A stretch of DNA of 64,000 nucleotides from Mycolicibacter longobardus (GTDB lineage Bacteria > Actinomycetota > Actinomycetes > Mycobacteriales > Mycobacteriaceae). The notes below the pieces were generated by a model. That model was not told where the DNA came from. It saw nothing but the letters and a program-made list of their open reading frames with translations, and did not search any database. Shown here piece after piece: positions 17,537 to 26,831 of this stretch. The DNA lies in assembly GCF_002102265.1 (NCBI RefSeq), contig NZ_LQPG01000007.1, positions 62,001-126,000 on the forward strand, written 5' to 3'. The translations under genes were made by a program, and so were the position numbers. Within the stretch, counting starts at the first letter, position 1; every line of letters starts with the position of its first letter.

Positions 17537-18397
17537 GTGGGCGTGCGTTACCGTCATCGGGTGGCCAGCACCAAGCGCCTGTACACCGCACTGACCCGAC
17601 CCGGCCCGTATCGCGTCCTACGGGGAGATCTGGCCTACGCCGGCCTGGCCGGGGTGGTGTACACCCCGCAGCACGGATACCGGCTTCCCGCGGTGGCGTT
17701 CGGCCACGACTGGCTGACCGGTGCGCAACGGTACGCCGGACTGTTGGAGCATCTGGCTTCGTGGGGAATCGTCGCGGCGGCCCCCGACACCGGGCGGGGC
17801 CTGGCGCCGTCGGTGCTGGACCTGGCAGCCGACCTGGGTCGCGCCCTGGAGATCGCCACCGAGGTCCGGTTGGGCCCGGGGCGTATCAGCGTCGATGCCG
17901 ACCGGCTCGCGGTTGCCGGTCACGGTTTCGGCGGTTCGGCTGCGGTGTTCGCGGCCGGGTTGTCGGTGAAACCCAAAGCAGTTGCCGCGATTTTCCCGAC
18001 GGTCACCACACCGCCCGCCGAGCAGGCGGCGGCGACGCTGGATGTGCCCGGCGTGGTCTTCAGCAGCCCCGGCGACCCGAAAGCGCTCCGCTCCAACGCC
18101 ATCGAGCTGGCGCACGCCTGGCGTGCCTCGACGCTGCGGGTGATCAGCCGGTCGACGCCGGCCGGTCTGCCGCAGGGCCGCCGGCTGACCGGGTTCTTCG
18201 GGTTGCCGACCTCGGATCGGCGCACCCAGCGGCGGGTACGCGCCCTGCTGACCGGATACCTGCTGGCACAACTGGTGGGAGACAAGACCTACCGGGAGTT
18301 CGCCGACCCGCAGGTGCGGCTGCCACGCACCGAGGCGTTGGACACGCTTCCGTACCCGGTGAGCCCGGAAGAGAAGATCGCCGCGCTGTTCAAGTAG
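17537..18397 (+). CDS. alpha/beta-hydrolase-fold protein lacking the nucleophile serine
   Basis: 286 residues from a GTG at 17537 (GTG at 17561 is an alternative). The sequence follows the dienelactone-hydrolase/PET-hydrolase type: AVAFGHDWLTG near residue 52, then AVAGHGFGGSA where the nucleophile elbow would be. The expected GxSxG reads GHGFG, so the serine is replaced by glycine and the protein is unlikely to be a classical serine hydrolase. A SSPGDPKAL segment could hold the acid. It lies directly after acyl-AMP ligase 1 and probably works with it, perhaps as a binding or non-canonical hydrolase protein. The C-terminus (SPEEKIAALFK) is intact, which argues against simple decay. Confidence 0.7.
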   Translation: MGVRYRHRVASTKRLYTALTRPGPYRVLRGDLAYAGLAGVVYTPQHGYRLPAVAFGHDWLTGAQRYAGLLEHLASWGIVAAAPDTGRGLAPSVLDLAADLGRALEIATEVRLGPGRISVDADRLAVAGHGFGGSAAVFAAGLSVKPKAVAAIFPTVTTPPAEQAAATLDVPGVVFSSPGDPKALRSNAIELAHAWRASTLRVISRSTPAGLPQGRRLTGFFGLPTSDRRTQRRVRALLTGYLLAQLVGDKTYREFADPQVRLPRTEALDTLPYPVSPEEKIAALFK

Positions 18398-18405
18398 TTC
18401 GCCAC

Positions 18406-18451
18406 ACGGCGGCGGCCGCCGAGTCCTTTCAGACCCGACGGCCGCTGCCGT
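18406..18451. terminator. hairpin between convergent hydrolase and PGRS gene 1
   Basis: ACGGCGGCGGCCG at 18406-18418 pairs with CGGCCGCTGCCGT at 18439-18451 (12 of 13 pairs, one G-T). It sits between the stops of the convergent genes ending at 18397 and 18464 and could serve both. Confidence 0.6.
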
Positions 18452-18463
18452 TGTCGTGGGTAC

Positions 18464-21420
18464 TTACCCTGTTGCGCCCGGGGCGCCCGGCGTTCCAGCA
18501 GTCCCGGCAGTCCCGTCCGGGGTGCCGGTACCGGCCGCTCCCCCAGCCCCGCCGGCACCCAGTGCGCCGCCGGCGCCGGGAGTTCCGGTGCTCGCGCCAC
18601 CGGTGCCGCCGTCGCCGCCGTTGCCGCCGTTGGCGCCGTTGCCGCCCGCGGCCCCATCGGTGCCGGCACCACCGGCTCCACCGACCCCGCCGACTGCACC
18701 GGCGCCGCCCTTGCCACCGGCGCTGCCATCGGTACCCGCACCGCCGGTGCCGCCGCTACCGCCGTCACCAGCGCTACCGCCGTCGCCGGCGGTGGTGCCT
18801 GCACCGCTCGCGGCACCGCCTGTCCCGCCGGCACCGCCCTTGCCACCGGCACCGCCGACACCACCAGCGCCGTTGCCGCCGTTGGTGCCAGAGGTGCTCG
18901 CGCCGCCGTGGCCGCCGGTCCCGGCCATACCGCCGTTGCCGCCGAGGCCACCGCTCCCACCGTCAAGGCCGTTGCCATCGGCGTCGGTGCCACCAGCGCC
19001 ACCGGCGCCACCGACGCCGCCGGCTCCGCCAGTACCACCGGCGCCGCCGGCGCCGCCGTTACCGGTGCCCGAGGTGCCGCCGTTACCGCCTTGTCCTGCC
19101 GCACCTCCGTTGCCGCCGGCGGCGCCGTTGCCACCCGCCTCGGTCTCCGAAGTGGTTCCCGCGGTGCCGGCAACGCCTGCCCCACCGGTGCCGCCCCGAC
19201 CACCTGTGCCGCCGTTGCCGTCGAGCGCACCGGCACCGGTGTTGCCGACCGTTCCGCCGCTGCCGGCACCGCCGGCGCCCGCTGTCCCGGCCGTTCCGCC
19301 GGCACCACCGTCACCGCCGTTACCGCCGGCCAGGCCGTTGCCCGCTGCGTCCACCCCCCCGGTGCCACCGGAACCTCCGGTACCGCCGTTGCCACCCTTA
19401 CCGGCCGCGCCGCCGTTGCCACCGTTACCGGTGTTCGAGGTACCACCGTTACCACCGGTGCCACCGGCTCCACCGGCGGATCCGTTGCCACCGTTACCGC
19501 CAGCCGTGCCGGCGACAGTGTCGGTCGCCGCCGCACCCGCGGCACCCGAGGTGCCAGTGCCACCCGCGCCGCCAGATCCACCGTTACCGCCATTGCCGGC
19601 CTTGCCGGCGTCCGCGCTACCACCGTTGCCGCCAGTGCCCCCGGCGCCGCCGGAGCTAGTTGCAGTCCCGGTACCGCCGTTGCCGCCGTTACCACCGTTA
19701 CCACCGTTGACGGTCAGGGCTCCGTTGCCACCGTTACCGCCTGCACCACCGGCCGAGCCGGAACTACCGTTGCCGCCATTGCCACCGTTACCGGCGTGGC
19801 TGGCCGCGATTCCCTTGGTGTTCGTCGGCATCACGGTGCCGGCACTGTTGCCGCCATTACCACCCGTGCCGCCGCCGGCACCGCCGCTGCCACCGTTGCC
19901 GCCGTTACCGCCGGAGGCCGTCCCGTGGCCGCCGTCGCCCCCGGCGCCGCCGACTGCGGCGCTGCTGCCGGAACCGCCGTTACCGCCGTTACCACCCACG
20001 CTGACGCCGGTGCTGGCGCCGGCACCGCCGGCACCGCCGTCACCCCCGGTGGCACCCGATCCGCCGTTACCACCGTTGCCACCCGCGCTGTAGACCGTGC
20101 CGGGGCTGCCGGTGAAGACGGTGCCGTTGACGTCACGCCATCCGGTACCGGTGCCGCCGGCACCACCGTCGCCGCCGTTACCGGGGGTTCCTTGGCCGGT
20201 CAGACCGAGGCTGCCGCTGGCTCCGCCGTTGCCGCCCTTGGCGTGGTCACCGGAGAGCAGACCGCCACCGGCGCCGACGGTGCCATTACCACCGGCACCA
20301 CCGTTGCCGCCGTCACCGGCAACGCCACCCGCGGACGTTGCACCACCGGCACCCCCGTTACCGCCGTTGCCGCCGAAGGTCTGGACAGTGTCGTCGGCGG
20401 TGGAGCCGTTACCACCAGCACCACCGTTGCCGCCCGCACCGGCCGCGCCGGCGGCGCTGGCACCACCGGCACCGCCGACGCCGCCGTTACCGCCGACACC
20501 CTGGACACCGGCAGCGCCGCTGGCGTTACCGCCGCCACCACCGTTACCGCCGTCAACGCTGTTGTTGTGCCCCGTCGAGGCACCCGACGCACCGCCAGCT
20601 CCGCCATTGCCGCCCTTGGCGACGCCGTCACCACCGTTGCCACCATTGCCGGCCGCACCGCCGCTGCCCTCGGCGGCGTCCGCACCGGCGCCACCGGCGC
20701 CGCCGTTACCGCCAGTCAGGCCCGCGCCACCGTTACCGCCGTTGGCACCGGCACCGGCCTCCCCGCCGACGCTGCTGCTGGTGGGCGAACCGTCGCCGCC
20801 GCCCGCGCCGCCTGCGCCACCGTTACCGCCGTTGCCGAGGAAGTTGCCGTTCTCGTCCTGGTAACCGTTGCCACCGTTGCCGGCCGCGCCACCGTTCGCT
20901 CCGACGCCGGCGTGGCCGCCCTCCCAGAAGTTGGTTCCGGCCGCGCCGCCTTGACCGCCGGCACCGCCGTTGCCGCCATTGACGTGGTCGACGGTCCCGG
21001 CGGCGCCGTCACCTCCGGCACCGGCCTTGCCACCGTCGCCGCCGTTACCGAGGTTGAAGGCGCCGCGACCGCCGGCACCGCCGGCACCGCCGTTGCCGCC
21101 ATTGCCGTTGCCGCCGTTGGCGAAGCTGCCCGCCAGGCCGTCGCCGCCGGCACCGCCGACACCGCCGTTACCGAATGCCCAGGCCACCGCGTCTCCACCG
21201 TTGCCGCCCGCGCCGCTGGCTCCGCCCGCACCGCCGTCGCCGCCGTGGCCCATACCCCAGGCGCCCGCGCCGCCGTTACCACCGGCAGCACCGAGGCCGC
21301 CGGCACCGCCGTCGCCGCCGTTACCGAAGAATCCCAGCGCGTCGCCGCCGTTGCCGCCGGCTACACCGTCCTGGTCGCTGTTCCAGCCGGCACCACCGTC
21401 ACCGAACCACAGTCCGCCAT
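18464..21420 (-). repeat. PGRS-type GGxGG-coding repeat tract 1
   Basis: Nearly continuous degenerate 9-bp units encoding Gly-Gly-Ala/Asn (on the plus strand GCCGCCGTTACCGCC-like). They produce long spurious open frames on the other strand and will be prone to slippage and recombination with the tract at 26832-29180. Confidence 0.85.
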
Positions 21421-21853
21421 CGCCGCCGTGAGGGTTGAGTTCGGTCCCGTCGGCACCGTTACCGATCAAGTAGGCCCCAGCCATCTCGTTGATGGCGTTG
21501 TTGACCATGGCGCCGAAGTCGCTGTCGATCCAGGCGGTCATGCCCATGTGCAGCGGGGTGTAGAACCACTGGTCGATAATGCTGGTCAGGTCGAAGGCGG
21601 CAGCTGAGCCGGGAAGCTCGAACGCCGCGATTTCAGAGGCGGCATCAGGGGTAGCGTCGGCCGGGACGAGCCAACTGAAATCGAACAGGTCTTCGAAGCC
21701 GTCGGCCTGCGCCTCCGGCGCGCCGGCCAGCGGGGCCATCCCGAAGGCCAGGAACGCTGCCACCGCACTGCCGGCGCCAATCGTGTGGTTACGACACTGC
21801 CGAGCGGCCGTACCGGGTGAGTCCGGCTGATTGCCCGTGTGACGACGAGTCAT
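18464..21853 (-). CDS. PE-less PGRS protein 1 with its own export signal
   Basis: A 1129-residue Gly/Ala/Asn repeat protein. It lacks a PE domain: the N-terminus (MTRRHTGNQ...) leads into a hydrophobic signal-like segment [18 protein letters not shown] and APEAQAD, then a non-repetitive region of about 100 residues containing [18 protein letters not shown]. The motif LIGNGADGT and [18 protein letters not shown], known from the linker of PE_PGRS proteins, introduces roughly 980 residues of GGxGG repeats (glycine-rich, probably beta-sandwich or polyglycine helix with calcium-binding potential). The tail is PGAPG-rich. I take the ATG at 21853, spaced seven bases from AGAGAGG; a GTG at 21862 abuts that site. 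It is the last gene after porin-like 3 and 2. Paralogue at 26832-29627. Confidence 0.85.
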   Translation of the reverse strand: MTRRHTGNQPDSPGTAARQCRNHTIGAGSAVAAFLAFGMAPLAGAPEAQADGFEDLFDFSWLVPADATPDAASEIAAFELPGSAAAFDLTSIIDQWFYTPLHMGMTAWIDSDFGAMVNNAINEMAGAYLIGNGADGTELNPHGGDGGLWFGDGGAGWNSDQDGVAGGNGGDALGFFGNGGDGGAGGLGAAGGNGGAGAWGMGHGGDGGAGGASGAGGNGGDAVAWAFGNGGVGGAGGDGLAGSFANGGNGNGGNGGAGGAGGRGAFNLGNGGDGGKAGAGGDGAAGTVDHVNGGNGGAGGQGGAAGTNFWEGGHAGVGANGGAAGNGGNGYQDENGNFLGNGGNGGAGGAGGGDGSPTSSSVGGEAGAGANGGNGGAGLTGGNGGAGGAGADAAEGSGGAAGNGGNGGDGVAKGGNGGAGGASGASTGHNNSVDGGNGGGGGNASGAAGVQGVGGNGGVGGAGGASAAGAAGAGGNGGAGGNGSTADDTVQTFGGNGGNGGAGGATSAGGVAGDGGNGGAGGNGTVGAGGGLLSGDHAKGGNGGASGSLGLTGQGTPGNGGDGGAGGTGTGWRDVNGTVFTGSPGTVYSAGGNGGNGGSGATGGDGGAGGAGASTGVSVGGNGGNGGSGSSAAVGGAGGDGGHGTASGGNGGNGGSGGAGGGTGGNGGNSAGTVMPTNTKGIAASHAGNGGNGGNGSSGSAGGAGGNGGNGALTVNGGNGGNGGNGGTGTATSSGGAGGTGGNGGSADAGKAGNGGNGGSGGAGGTGTSGAAGAAATDTVAGTAGGNGGNGSAGGAGGTGGNGGTSNTGNGGNGGAAGKGGNGGTGGSGGTGGVDAAGNGLAGGNGGDGGAGGTAGTAGAGGAGSGGTVGNTGAGALDGNGGTGGRGGTGGAGVAGTAGTTSETEAGGNGAAGGNGGAAGQGGNGGTSGTGNGGAGGAGGTGGAGGVGGAGGAGGTDADGNGLDGGSGGLGGNGGMAGTGGHGGASTSGTNGGNGAGGVGGAGGKGGAGGTGGAASGAGTTAGDGGSAGDGGSGGTGGAGTDGSAGGKGGAGAVGGVGGAGGAGTDGAAGGNGANGGNGGDGGTGGASTGTPGAGGALGAGGAGGAAGTGTPDGTAGTAGTPGAPGATG

Positions 21854-21916
21854 TGCGAACACCTCTCTCGATGAAAAGTTCGACTAGGAGTGGAAGTTCC
21901 GAAGGGATGGCGAGGA

Positions 21917-23101
21917 TCAGCCGGCCAGGCCGAAGTCCTGCAACAGGTCGCCGAAGGAAAAGCTGTCGGCCATCGAGCTGCCCGCGCCGCCGTCGTCGAT
22001 CGCGCCGCCGTCGTCGATGAAGCCCTCAGGCGCCGGGATGTTGAAGACGGGGTCCTTGCCGCTCCACGATCCCCAGCCGAGTTGCGAGCCGATGACCTGC
22101 GACAAGCCCAGCCATGCGCCCCACGGGCCGATCGGGTCGCTCGGCGCGTGGATGTCACCGATGATCGGGACACCGGAGATGTCAAAGCCGATGCTGTTGA
22201 AGATCGAACCGCCGGACGCCGGCGCCTGGTCGATCTCGGTGTCACCGTCCATGACGTGCATCGGTCCGGCCGTGACGTGGCCACCGGCGCTGAACCACCC
22301 GCCGAAGGCGAAGTCGAGGTGGGTCATCTCCATACCGTCCGGGAGGAATCCGGCATCGTTGATCGCCGGCAGCAGACCGTCCAGGTTGAGGGTGGCGCCA
22401 TTAAGCGAGGCGTTGAGCATGTTCGCCGGGATGTCGATCAGGCCCCGCATAACCCCCGGCATGTCACCATCACGCAAAGCGCCGCTGATGTCTTCCCAGC
22501 TGTTGGTCAAAGCGACCAAGGGGGCGATCCAGGGACTCACCGAGCCGAGCATGAGGGCGCTCATCGGCGAGCCCAGGAAGTTGATGATCGGCGTGAGCGT
22601 CGCGGCCTGATCCTCCGGCAGGAAGCCCGGAACCTGACTGAAGATCACTTCGTGCCCACCGCTGAGGTTGCCGAGCGTGTAGCTGCTGTCCATGGTGTGG
22701 CGGATTACGTCATTGATGGTGTCCTGGGAGGCGCTCATCAGCGTGATTGCTGACCACGCGTTCTTGAGGTCTGCCTGAATCGCGTTGACCATCGCCGGGA
22801 TGGTCGACGGGTCGTCGACCATGCTCTGGACATAGCCCGAGAAGTTGTTCATAGCCTGCGTGAACCCGATGTCGGGCGCCGCGTTGTAGGAGGCAATCAT
22901 CTGCGCGATGTTGTCCTGGGCCGTGTTGTAAGCCGCGACGTACGGGTCGAGGATGTCCGACGCGCCGAAGCCGGCAGTCAACGCCACGTCGCGGGCGATG
23001 AGGTTGGTTTGGGTCGGTCCGACCGCCGGGGCGACGGCGACGAGGCCGGCGCCCACGATCGCAACACCGGCAGTGACGTAGGGCTTGAGGGCGTGCTGCA
23101 C
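21917..23101 (-). CDS. exported porin-like protein 2 (subfamily B)
   Basis: 394 residues from the GTG at 23101 (VQHALKPYVTAGVAIVGAG), with GAGGAG eight bases upstream; the longer frame adds 14 residues unlike its paralogues. A hydrophobic export segment is followed by the shared core: SPMSALMLGSVSPWIAP, ANMLNASLNGATLNLDGLLP, FAFGGWFSAG and GGSIFNSIGFD. It is closest to the copy at 29.7 kb (DDPSTIPAM..., FLPEDQAATLTPIINFLGSP), defining subfamily B. An acidic, GG-rich C-terminus ends in FGDLLQDFGLAG. It is 63 bp upstream of PGRS gene 1 on the same strand, presumably in one transcript. Porin activity is only suggested by remembered GjpA-like annotations. Confidence 0.65.
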   Translation of the reverse strand: MQHALKPYVTAGVAIVGAGLVAVAPAVGPTQTNLIARDVALTAGFGASDILDPYVAAYNTAQDNIAQMIASYNAAPDIGFTQAMNNFSGYVQSMVDDPSTIPAMVNAIQADLKNAWSAITLMSASQDTINDVIRHTMDSSYTLGNLSGGHEVIFSQVPGFLPEDQAATLTPIINFLGSPMSALMLGSVSPWIAPLVALTNSWEDISGALRDGDMPGVMRGLIDIPANMLNASLNGATLNLDGLLPAINDAGFLPDGMEMTHLDFAFGGWFSAGGHVTAGPMHVMDGDTEIDQAPASGGSIFNSIGFDISGVPIIGDIHAPSDPIGPWGAWLGLSQVIGSQLGWGSWSGKDPVFNIPAPEGFIDDGGAIDDGGAGSSMADSFSFGDLLQDFGLAG

Positions 23102-23181
23102 GACCGTTCTCCTCTGTTCTGGTGGGCACCCGAGGGCTGACAACGCTTAGTTACCTTGGAGTAAAGTGAGATCCCAGTGTC

Positions 23182-23201
23182 AACATAAGCTAACTTATGT
23201 T
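23182..23201. promoter_or_regulatory. perfect inverted repeat, possible operator for porin-like 2
   Basis: AACATAAG, four bases, CTTATGTT. It lies about 80-100 bp upstream of the GTG of porin-like 2, in an AT-richer patch. Size and symmetry suit a dimeric repressor such as a TetR-type protein, but no regulator gene is adjacent. Confidence 0.4.
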
Positions 23202-23232
23202 CAAGAGTCAAATCCCCGGAGGGGCATTAAAA

Positions 23233-23247
23233 TCGCAGTTCACAGGC
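23233..23247 (+). repeat. 15-base motif shared between two island promoters (copy 1)
   Basis: TCGCAGTTCACAGGC, identical to 24672-24686. Both copies lie 130-190 bp upstream of a porin-like gene start on the minus strand. Confidence 0.5.
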
Positions 23248-23360
23248 CTGGGGCGCCATGCAAACCGTCAGGGCATGCCGAACCGGCCCGCCTCTTATGA
23301 CGGGCGAGCCGGAATCGATAATTTAGTAATTCATGAGAAAAATGTGCCCGGGCATGCATA

Positions 23361-23408
23361 CGCCAGCGAGCATGTCGCCGCGGTGATACCTCGCTGGCGA
23401 CATGCTCG
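23361..23408. terminator. two overlapping, mutually exclusive hairpins after porin-like 3
   Basis: CGAGCATGTCGCC (23367-23379) pairs perfectly with GGCGACATGCTCG (23396-23408); alternatively CGCCAGCGAG (23361-23370) pairs with CTCGCTGGCG (23390-23399). The arms overlap, so only one can form. Located about 20 bp beyond the porin-like 3 stop, so a terminator is the simplest reading. Confidence 0.6.
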
Positions 23409-23428
23409 CCGATCGTTATATGCGGCCC

Positions 23429-24499
23429 CTAGACACCCAGGCCGAACCAGTCGCCGAAGTCCACACCAAGCCAGTCGAGGCCGGCGACGGCATCGCCGGG
23501 GTCGACGTCAACCGGCTCCAGCGGAGGCAGCTCACCGGACAGCCATTGCACCAGGACGTTCTGCATCATGGCGAAGGCAGCCACCGGCCCGATTCCGTTC
23601 GGCTCCAGGTCGAGGGTGTTCAGCACGGGCACACCGGTGAGGTTGAGGCCGAGAGCGTTGAAGATCGAACCGCCGACACTGCCGATCAGGCTCTCGCCAT
23701 CACCGCCGTCCGTGACCCCCACCACGGAGCCGGGGCTGAGCAGGCCGCCGAAGGCCAGGCTGATCCCGTCCACACCCATGCCCTCCGGCAACACACCGGC
23801 GTCGGCCAGGAGGGGCGCCAGCGCGTCCAGGTTCAACGTAGCGCCGTTGAGCAGGCCGTTGACCATGTTCGCCGGAATGTTGACAACCTCCTGCAGCGCG
23901 GCCGTGAGGTCCGGGTCAGCACCGTTGAGAGCACCATTGATGGCCTCGAAGCTGTTGATCAGCGCCACCAGCGGGCTGACAGACGGGCCCAGTGCGGCGA
24001 ACAGTTGACCGCTGAGCGGTGACGCCGCGAAGTTGACGAACGGCAGGAGGTCCTCGGACAGCGCCGGCTCGCCACCGGTCAACGTTCCTTCCGGATCGGT
24101 CATCACCATGTAGACGACCGCGTGAAGGTCATCCAGCGTCTGCGGGGCCAGCGCGTTGAGGAAGCTCTTCTGGTCTCCGGCCAGGAATGTCATCGCAGCG
24201 CTGAGCTGGTTGAAGTCCAAGGTGCTGAAGTCGGCGGTCTGGAGCGCTTCCATGAGTGCACTGGAGGCGTCGGATGAGGCGGCCTGGACTGCGGTGAAGT
24301 TTTCGTTCGCGGTGTCGAAGGCATTCGTCCATGCCTGGGTGAAGTCGATGTCGCCGAGCTCAACGCCGGCGGTCAGTGCCACGTCCGGCATCTCGTAGAC
24401 GTCCACGGCGGAAGCGGCGGCCCCCGGGGTGACGGCGATCATGCCGGCGCCCAGCACCGCGACACCCGCGGTGACATAGGGACGAAGTGATTGGTGCAT
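23429..24499 (-). CDS. exported porin-like protein 3 (subfamily A)
   Basis: 356 residues from the ATG at 24499 (MHQSLRPYVTAGVAVLGAG) with TTGAGGAG seven bases upstream; the open frame upstream of this ATG has no family similarity. The export segment is followed by FTQAWTNAFDTANENFTAV and FLAGDQKSFLNAL shared with porin-like 1 (subfamily A). The common core comes next: SPLSGQLFAALGPSVSPLVA, NIPANMVNGLLNGATLNLD and GGSIFNALGLNLTGVP. The C-terminus ends DFGDWFGLGV. First gene of the porin 3 - porin 2 - PGRS 1 run and divergent from acyl-AMP ligase 2. Location in the outer envelope is inference. Confidence 0.65.
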   Translation of the reverse strand: MHQSLRPYVTAGVAVLGAGMIAVTPGAAASAVDVYEMPDVALTAGVELGDIDFTQAWTNAFDTANENFTAVQAASSDASSALMEALQTADFSTLDFNQLSAAMTFLAGDQKSFLNALAPQTLDDLHAVVYMVMTDPEGTLTGGEPALSEDLLPFVNFAASPLSGQLFAALGPSVSPLVALINSFEAINGALNGADPDLTAALQEVVNIPANMVNGLLNGATLNLDALAPLLADAGVLPEGMGVDGISLAFGGLLSPGSVVGVTDGGDGESLIGSVGGSIFNALGLNLTGVPVLNTLDLEPNGIGPVAAFAMMQNVLVQWLSGELPPLEPVDVDPGDAVAGLDWLGVDFGDWFGLGV

Positions 24500-24917
24500 C
24501 GCGATCTCCTCAAATTCCTGTGCGCGCCCCTTAGGCGCCGACCCAACCCCAGCAACGTATCTGATATGGAACTGAGAAGCAACGGAGGCTTTGGCCGTCG
24601 AGAAGCTGGCCGGACTCAGTCGGAGCCGCCTACATCGCCGGCGACCCATACACCACGATCGACGCATATAGTCGCAGTTCACAGGCGTTTTCCAGCGACC
24701 TCACACCGCCGGGCGCTGCTGCGGGTTACATTTCATCGCCATATGTCCATTTTTATGAAATATATTCTCTAATTAGGAACTACTGAGAAAATCGCCGGGC
24801 ATTCGAATACGTGAGTCGGCAGCACCCGACCGAAGATCGGCCGGCCGCAGCCGATATGTTGAGTCGTCGCTCGCGCACAGGGATCACAACGATCCGCACG
24901 ACGGTTGAGGTGAATAC
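24500..24917. promoter_or_regulatory. 418-bp divergent intergenic region between porin-like 3 and acyl-AMP ligase 2
   Basis: No credible gene. It holds the second copy of the 15-base motif (24672-24686) and a strikingly AT-rich stretch at about 24735-24780 (TTTTTATGAAATATATTCTC), out of keeping with the GC-rich surroundings and a likely promoter or regulator-binding zone. TTGAGGTG lies five bases before the ligase ATG. Confidence 0.45.
24672..24686 (+). repeat. 15-base motif shared between two island promoters (copy 2)
   Basis: TCGCAGTTCACAGGC, identical to 23233-23247. Confidence 0.5.
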
Positions 24918-26726
24918 ATGCCAGAGGAACCCTGTCCGACCCTGGTGGATCTACTACGGCAGCAGGCGGACCGATACGGCGACAAGCTCGCGTTCACGTT
25001 CACCCTCGACGGTGAAAGCGAACAGGGCCGCCTGACCTATTCCGAACTCGACCGCAAAGCGCGGGCGATCGCCGCGGGCCTGCAGCGTCGGGGCGCGGCC
25101 GGCCGGCGGGTGCTTGTCATCTGCCGCCCCGGCCTGGACAGCATCGCCGCATACTTCGGCTGCCTGTACGCCGGCGCGGTGGCGGTGCCGGTCCAGAACC
25201 GGCTGGTCCGGCTGATGACGATCGTCCCCGATGCACGCGCCGGCTATGTGCTCGCCGACGCAGAGACCCAGACCCGCGTCAAAGCCGCCGTCGACGGCAT
25301 GGTCCGCCGGCCGCTGCAGTGGTCACTGCCGGATGCCGCACCCGAGGACGCCGAGGCGTGGACGGCGCCCGACATCGGACCCGGCACCACTGCGATGATG
25401 CAGTACACGTCCGGTTCCACCCGGGCCCCGAAAGGTGTAGTGCTGACGCACGCCAACCTGCTGCACAACCTGGCCACCATCCGCGAGGCCTGGGGCGGCG
25501 ACGAGGACGACATCGCGGTGTACTGGCTGCCGCAACACCACGACATGGGGTTGATCGGCGGGGTTCTGGAGACCGTCTACGTGGGGTGCAGCACGGTGCT
25601 GATGTCGCCCGCCGGATTCATCACCCGCCCGATCCGCTGGCTGGAGGCGATCTCGCGCTACCGGGGCACCCTGACTGCCGCGCCGAACTTCGCCTACAAC
25701 CTGTGCGTCGAGCGCAGCACCGCCGACGAACGCGCCGCCCTGGACCTGTCCTGCTTGGCGACGGCGATGAATGGCGCCGAGCCGGTGCACGCCGAGACGC
25801 TACGGATGTTCACCGAGACCTTCGGCCCGTCCGGGTTGCGGCCGGAGGCGCTGATGCCGGTGTACGGCCTAGCGGAGGCCAGCTTGCTGGTGTCGGGCGG
25901 TTCCGAGCACGACACACCGGTGATCCGCTGGATCGACCGCGGCGCCCTGGGCGAGGACCGCATCGTCGACTCCGATCGTGACGCCGCCAGCACGGCAGGC
26001 ATCGTGAGTTGCGGCAGACCCCGGGGAGGCCAACGCATCGTCATCGTCGACCCGGAGACTCAGCGACCACGCGGCGCCGACCAGGTCGGCGAGATCTGGA
26101 TCGCCGGGCCCAGCGTCGCGAAGGGATACCGCGGCAAACCCGAAGACACCGAGAAGACCTTCGGGGCGTATCTGGCCGATACCCGGGAGGGTCCGTTCCT
26201 GCGCACCGGGGATCTGGGCTTCCTGCACGACGGTGAGCTGTTCGTCACCGGCCGCTGCAAGGACCTGATCATCCTCGCGGGTAATCACTACTACCCCAAC
26301 GACATCGAGGCCGTTGTGCAGTCCTGCCACCCGGTGCTGCTGGCCGGGCGCGGCGCCGCGTTCTCGGTCGACTCCGAATCCGGGACCGCCGAACAGCTCG
26401 TGGTGGTGCAGGAGGTGGCTCGACAACGGATCCGCGACATCGACCTCCCCCACCTGGTGGCCGCCGCGGGCGCCGCGCTGGCCAAGCACCACGGCGTCGT
26501 GCCGCAGCGGTTCGTGCTCGTGGATCAGATGACGATTCCGACCACCTCCAGCGGAAAGATCCAGCGCAGCCAATGCCGCCAGATGTTCCTCGATGGTGAG
26601 TTGGAGGCGCTGTTCGAGTGGACCGCCCCGGACGACGGCGCCGTGGACCCCGAGACTGCAGCCCAGCAGGCGGCCTTCATCCAGCAGGCGGTGGCGCAGC
26701 ACCACTTGAAGTCCCGTCAGGGCTAA
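24918..26726 (+). CDS. fatty-acyl-AMP ligase 2 (FAAL, FadD family)
   Basis: 602-residue adenylate-forming enzyme, very close to the copy at 15692 (both begin MPE... and share TLVDLLRQQADR/TLVELLRLQADR). Motifs: YTSGSTRAPKGVVLTHAN, MNGAEPVHAET, YGLAEASLLVSGG, FLRTGDLGFLHDGE, GRCKDLIILAGNHYYPNDIE and TIPTTSSGKIQR with the adenylation lysine. It would activate fatty acids as acyl-adenylates; the acceptor is not in the window. ATG at 24918 with GAGGTG five bases upstream. It stands alone between the divergent porin-like 3 and the convergent PGRS gene 2. Confidence 0.9.
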   Translation: MPEEPCPTLVDLLRQQADRYGDKLAFTFTLDGESEQGRLTYSELDRKARAIAAGLQRRGAAGRRVLVICRPGLDSIAAYFGCLYAGAVAVPVQNRLVRLMTIVPDARAGYVLADAETQTRVKAAVDGMVRRPLQWSLPDAAPEDAEAWTAPDIGPGTTAMMQYTSGSTRAPKGVVLTHANLLHNLATIREAWGGDEDDIAVYWLPQHHDMGLIGGVLETVYVGCSTVLMSPAGFITRPIRWLEAISRYRGTLTAAPNFAYNLCVERSTADERAALDLSCLATAMNGAEPVHAETLRMFTETFGPSGLRPEALMPVYGLAEASLLVSGGSEHDTPVIRWIDRGALGEDRIVDSDRDAASTAGIVSCGRPRGGQRIVIVDPETQRPRGADQVGEIWIAGPSVAKGYRGKPEDTEKTFGAYLADTREGPFLRTGDLGFLHDGELFVTGRCKDLIILAGNHYYPNDIEAVVQSCHPVLLAGRGAAFSVDSESGTAEQLVVVQEVARQRIRDIDLPHLVAAAGAALAKHHGVVPQRFVLVDQMTIPTTSSGKIQRSQCRQMFLDGELEALFEWTAPDDGAVDPETAAQQAAFIQQAVAQHHLKSRQG

Positions 26727-26779
26727 AACAGCCCGCGCCGCACAACAGTGGCCAAGAGTGGACCAGGCCCCAACGGCCG

Positions 26780-26811
26780 CGGTCGCCGAGCCCGCGTGGA
26801 CCCGGCGACCG
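26780..26811. terminator. hairpin between convergent acyl-AMP ligase 2 and PGRS gene 2
   Basis: CGGTCGCCG at 26780-26788 pairs perfectly with CGGCGACCG at 26803-26811, loop 14 bases, in the 105-bp gap between the convergent stops. Confidence 0.55.
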
Positions 26812-26831
26812 TGGTCGCCCCCAACGGTCGG

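Larger units (their letters stand above)
23102..23428. promoter_or_regulatory. 327-bp intergenic region upstream of porin-like 2
   Basis: No gene seen. It contains a perfect 20-bp palindromic site (23182-23201), a 15-base motif shared with the region upstream of porin-like 3 (23233-23247), an AT-rich patch near 23320-23345, and two overlapping hairpins just after the porin-like 3 stop (23361-23408). It probably combines the terminator of porin-like 3 with a separate promoter for porin-like 2 and PGRS 1. Confidence 0.5.

Noticed and set aside
18456..21607. Long plus-strand open frames opposite PGRS gene 1, rich in Pro or in Ala/Thr/Val
   Set aside because: They mirror the GGxGG-coding repeat on the other strand, have no start signal or domain, and the minus-strand frame has a signal segment, a conserved N-terminus and a paralogue.
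21430..21853. A PE domain at the N-terminus of the PGRS proteins
   Set aside because: There is no helical PE hairpin or PE motif near the start; instead a signal-like hydrophobic segment and a unique region are seen.
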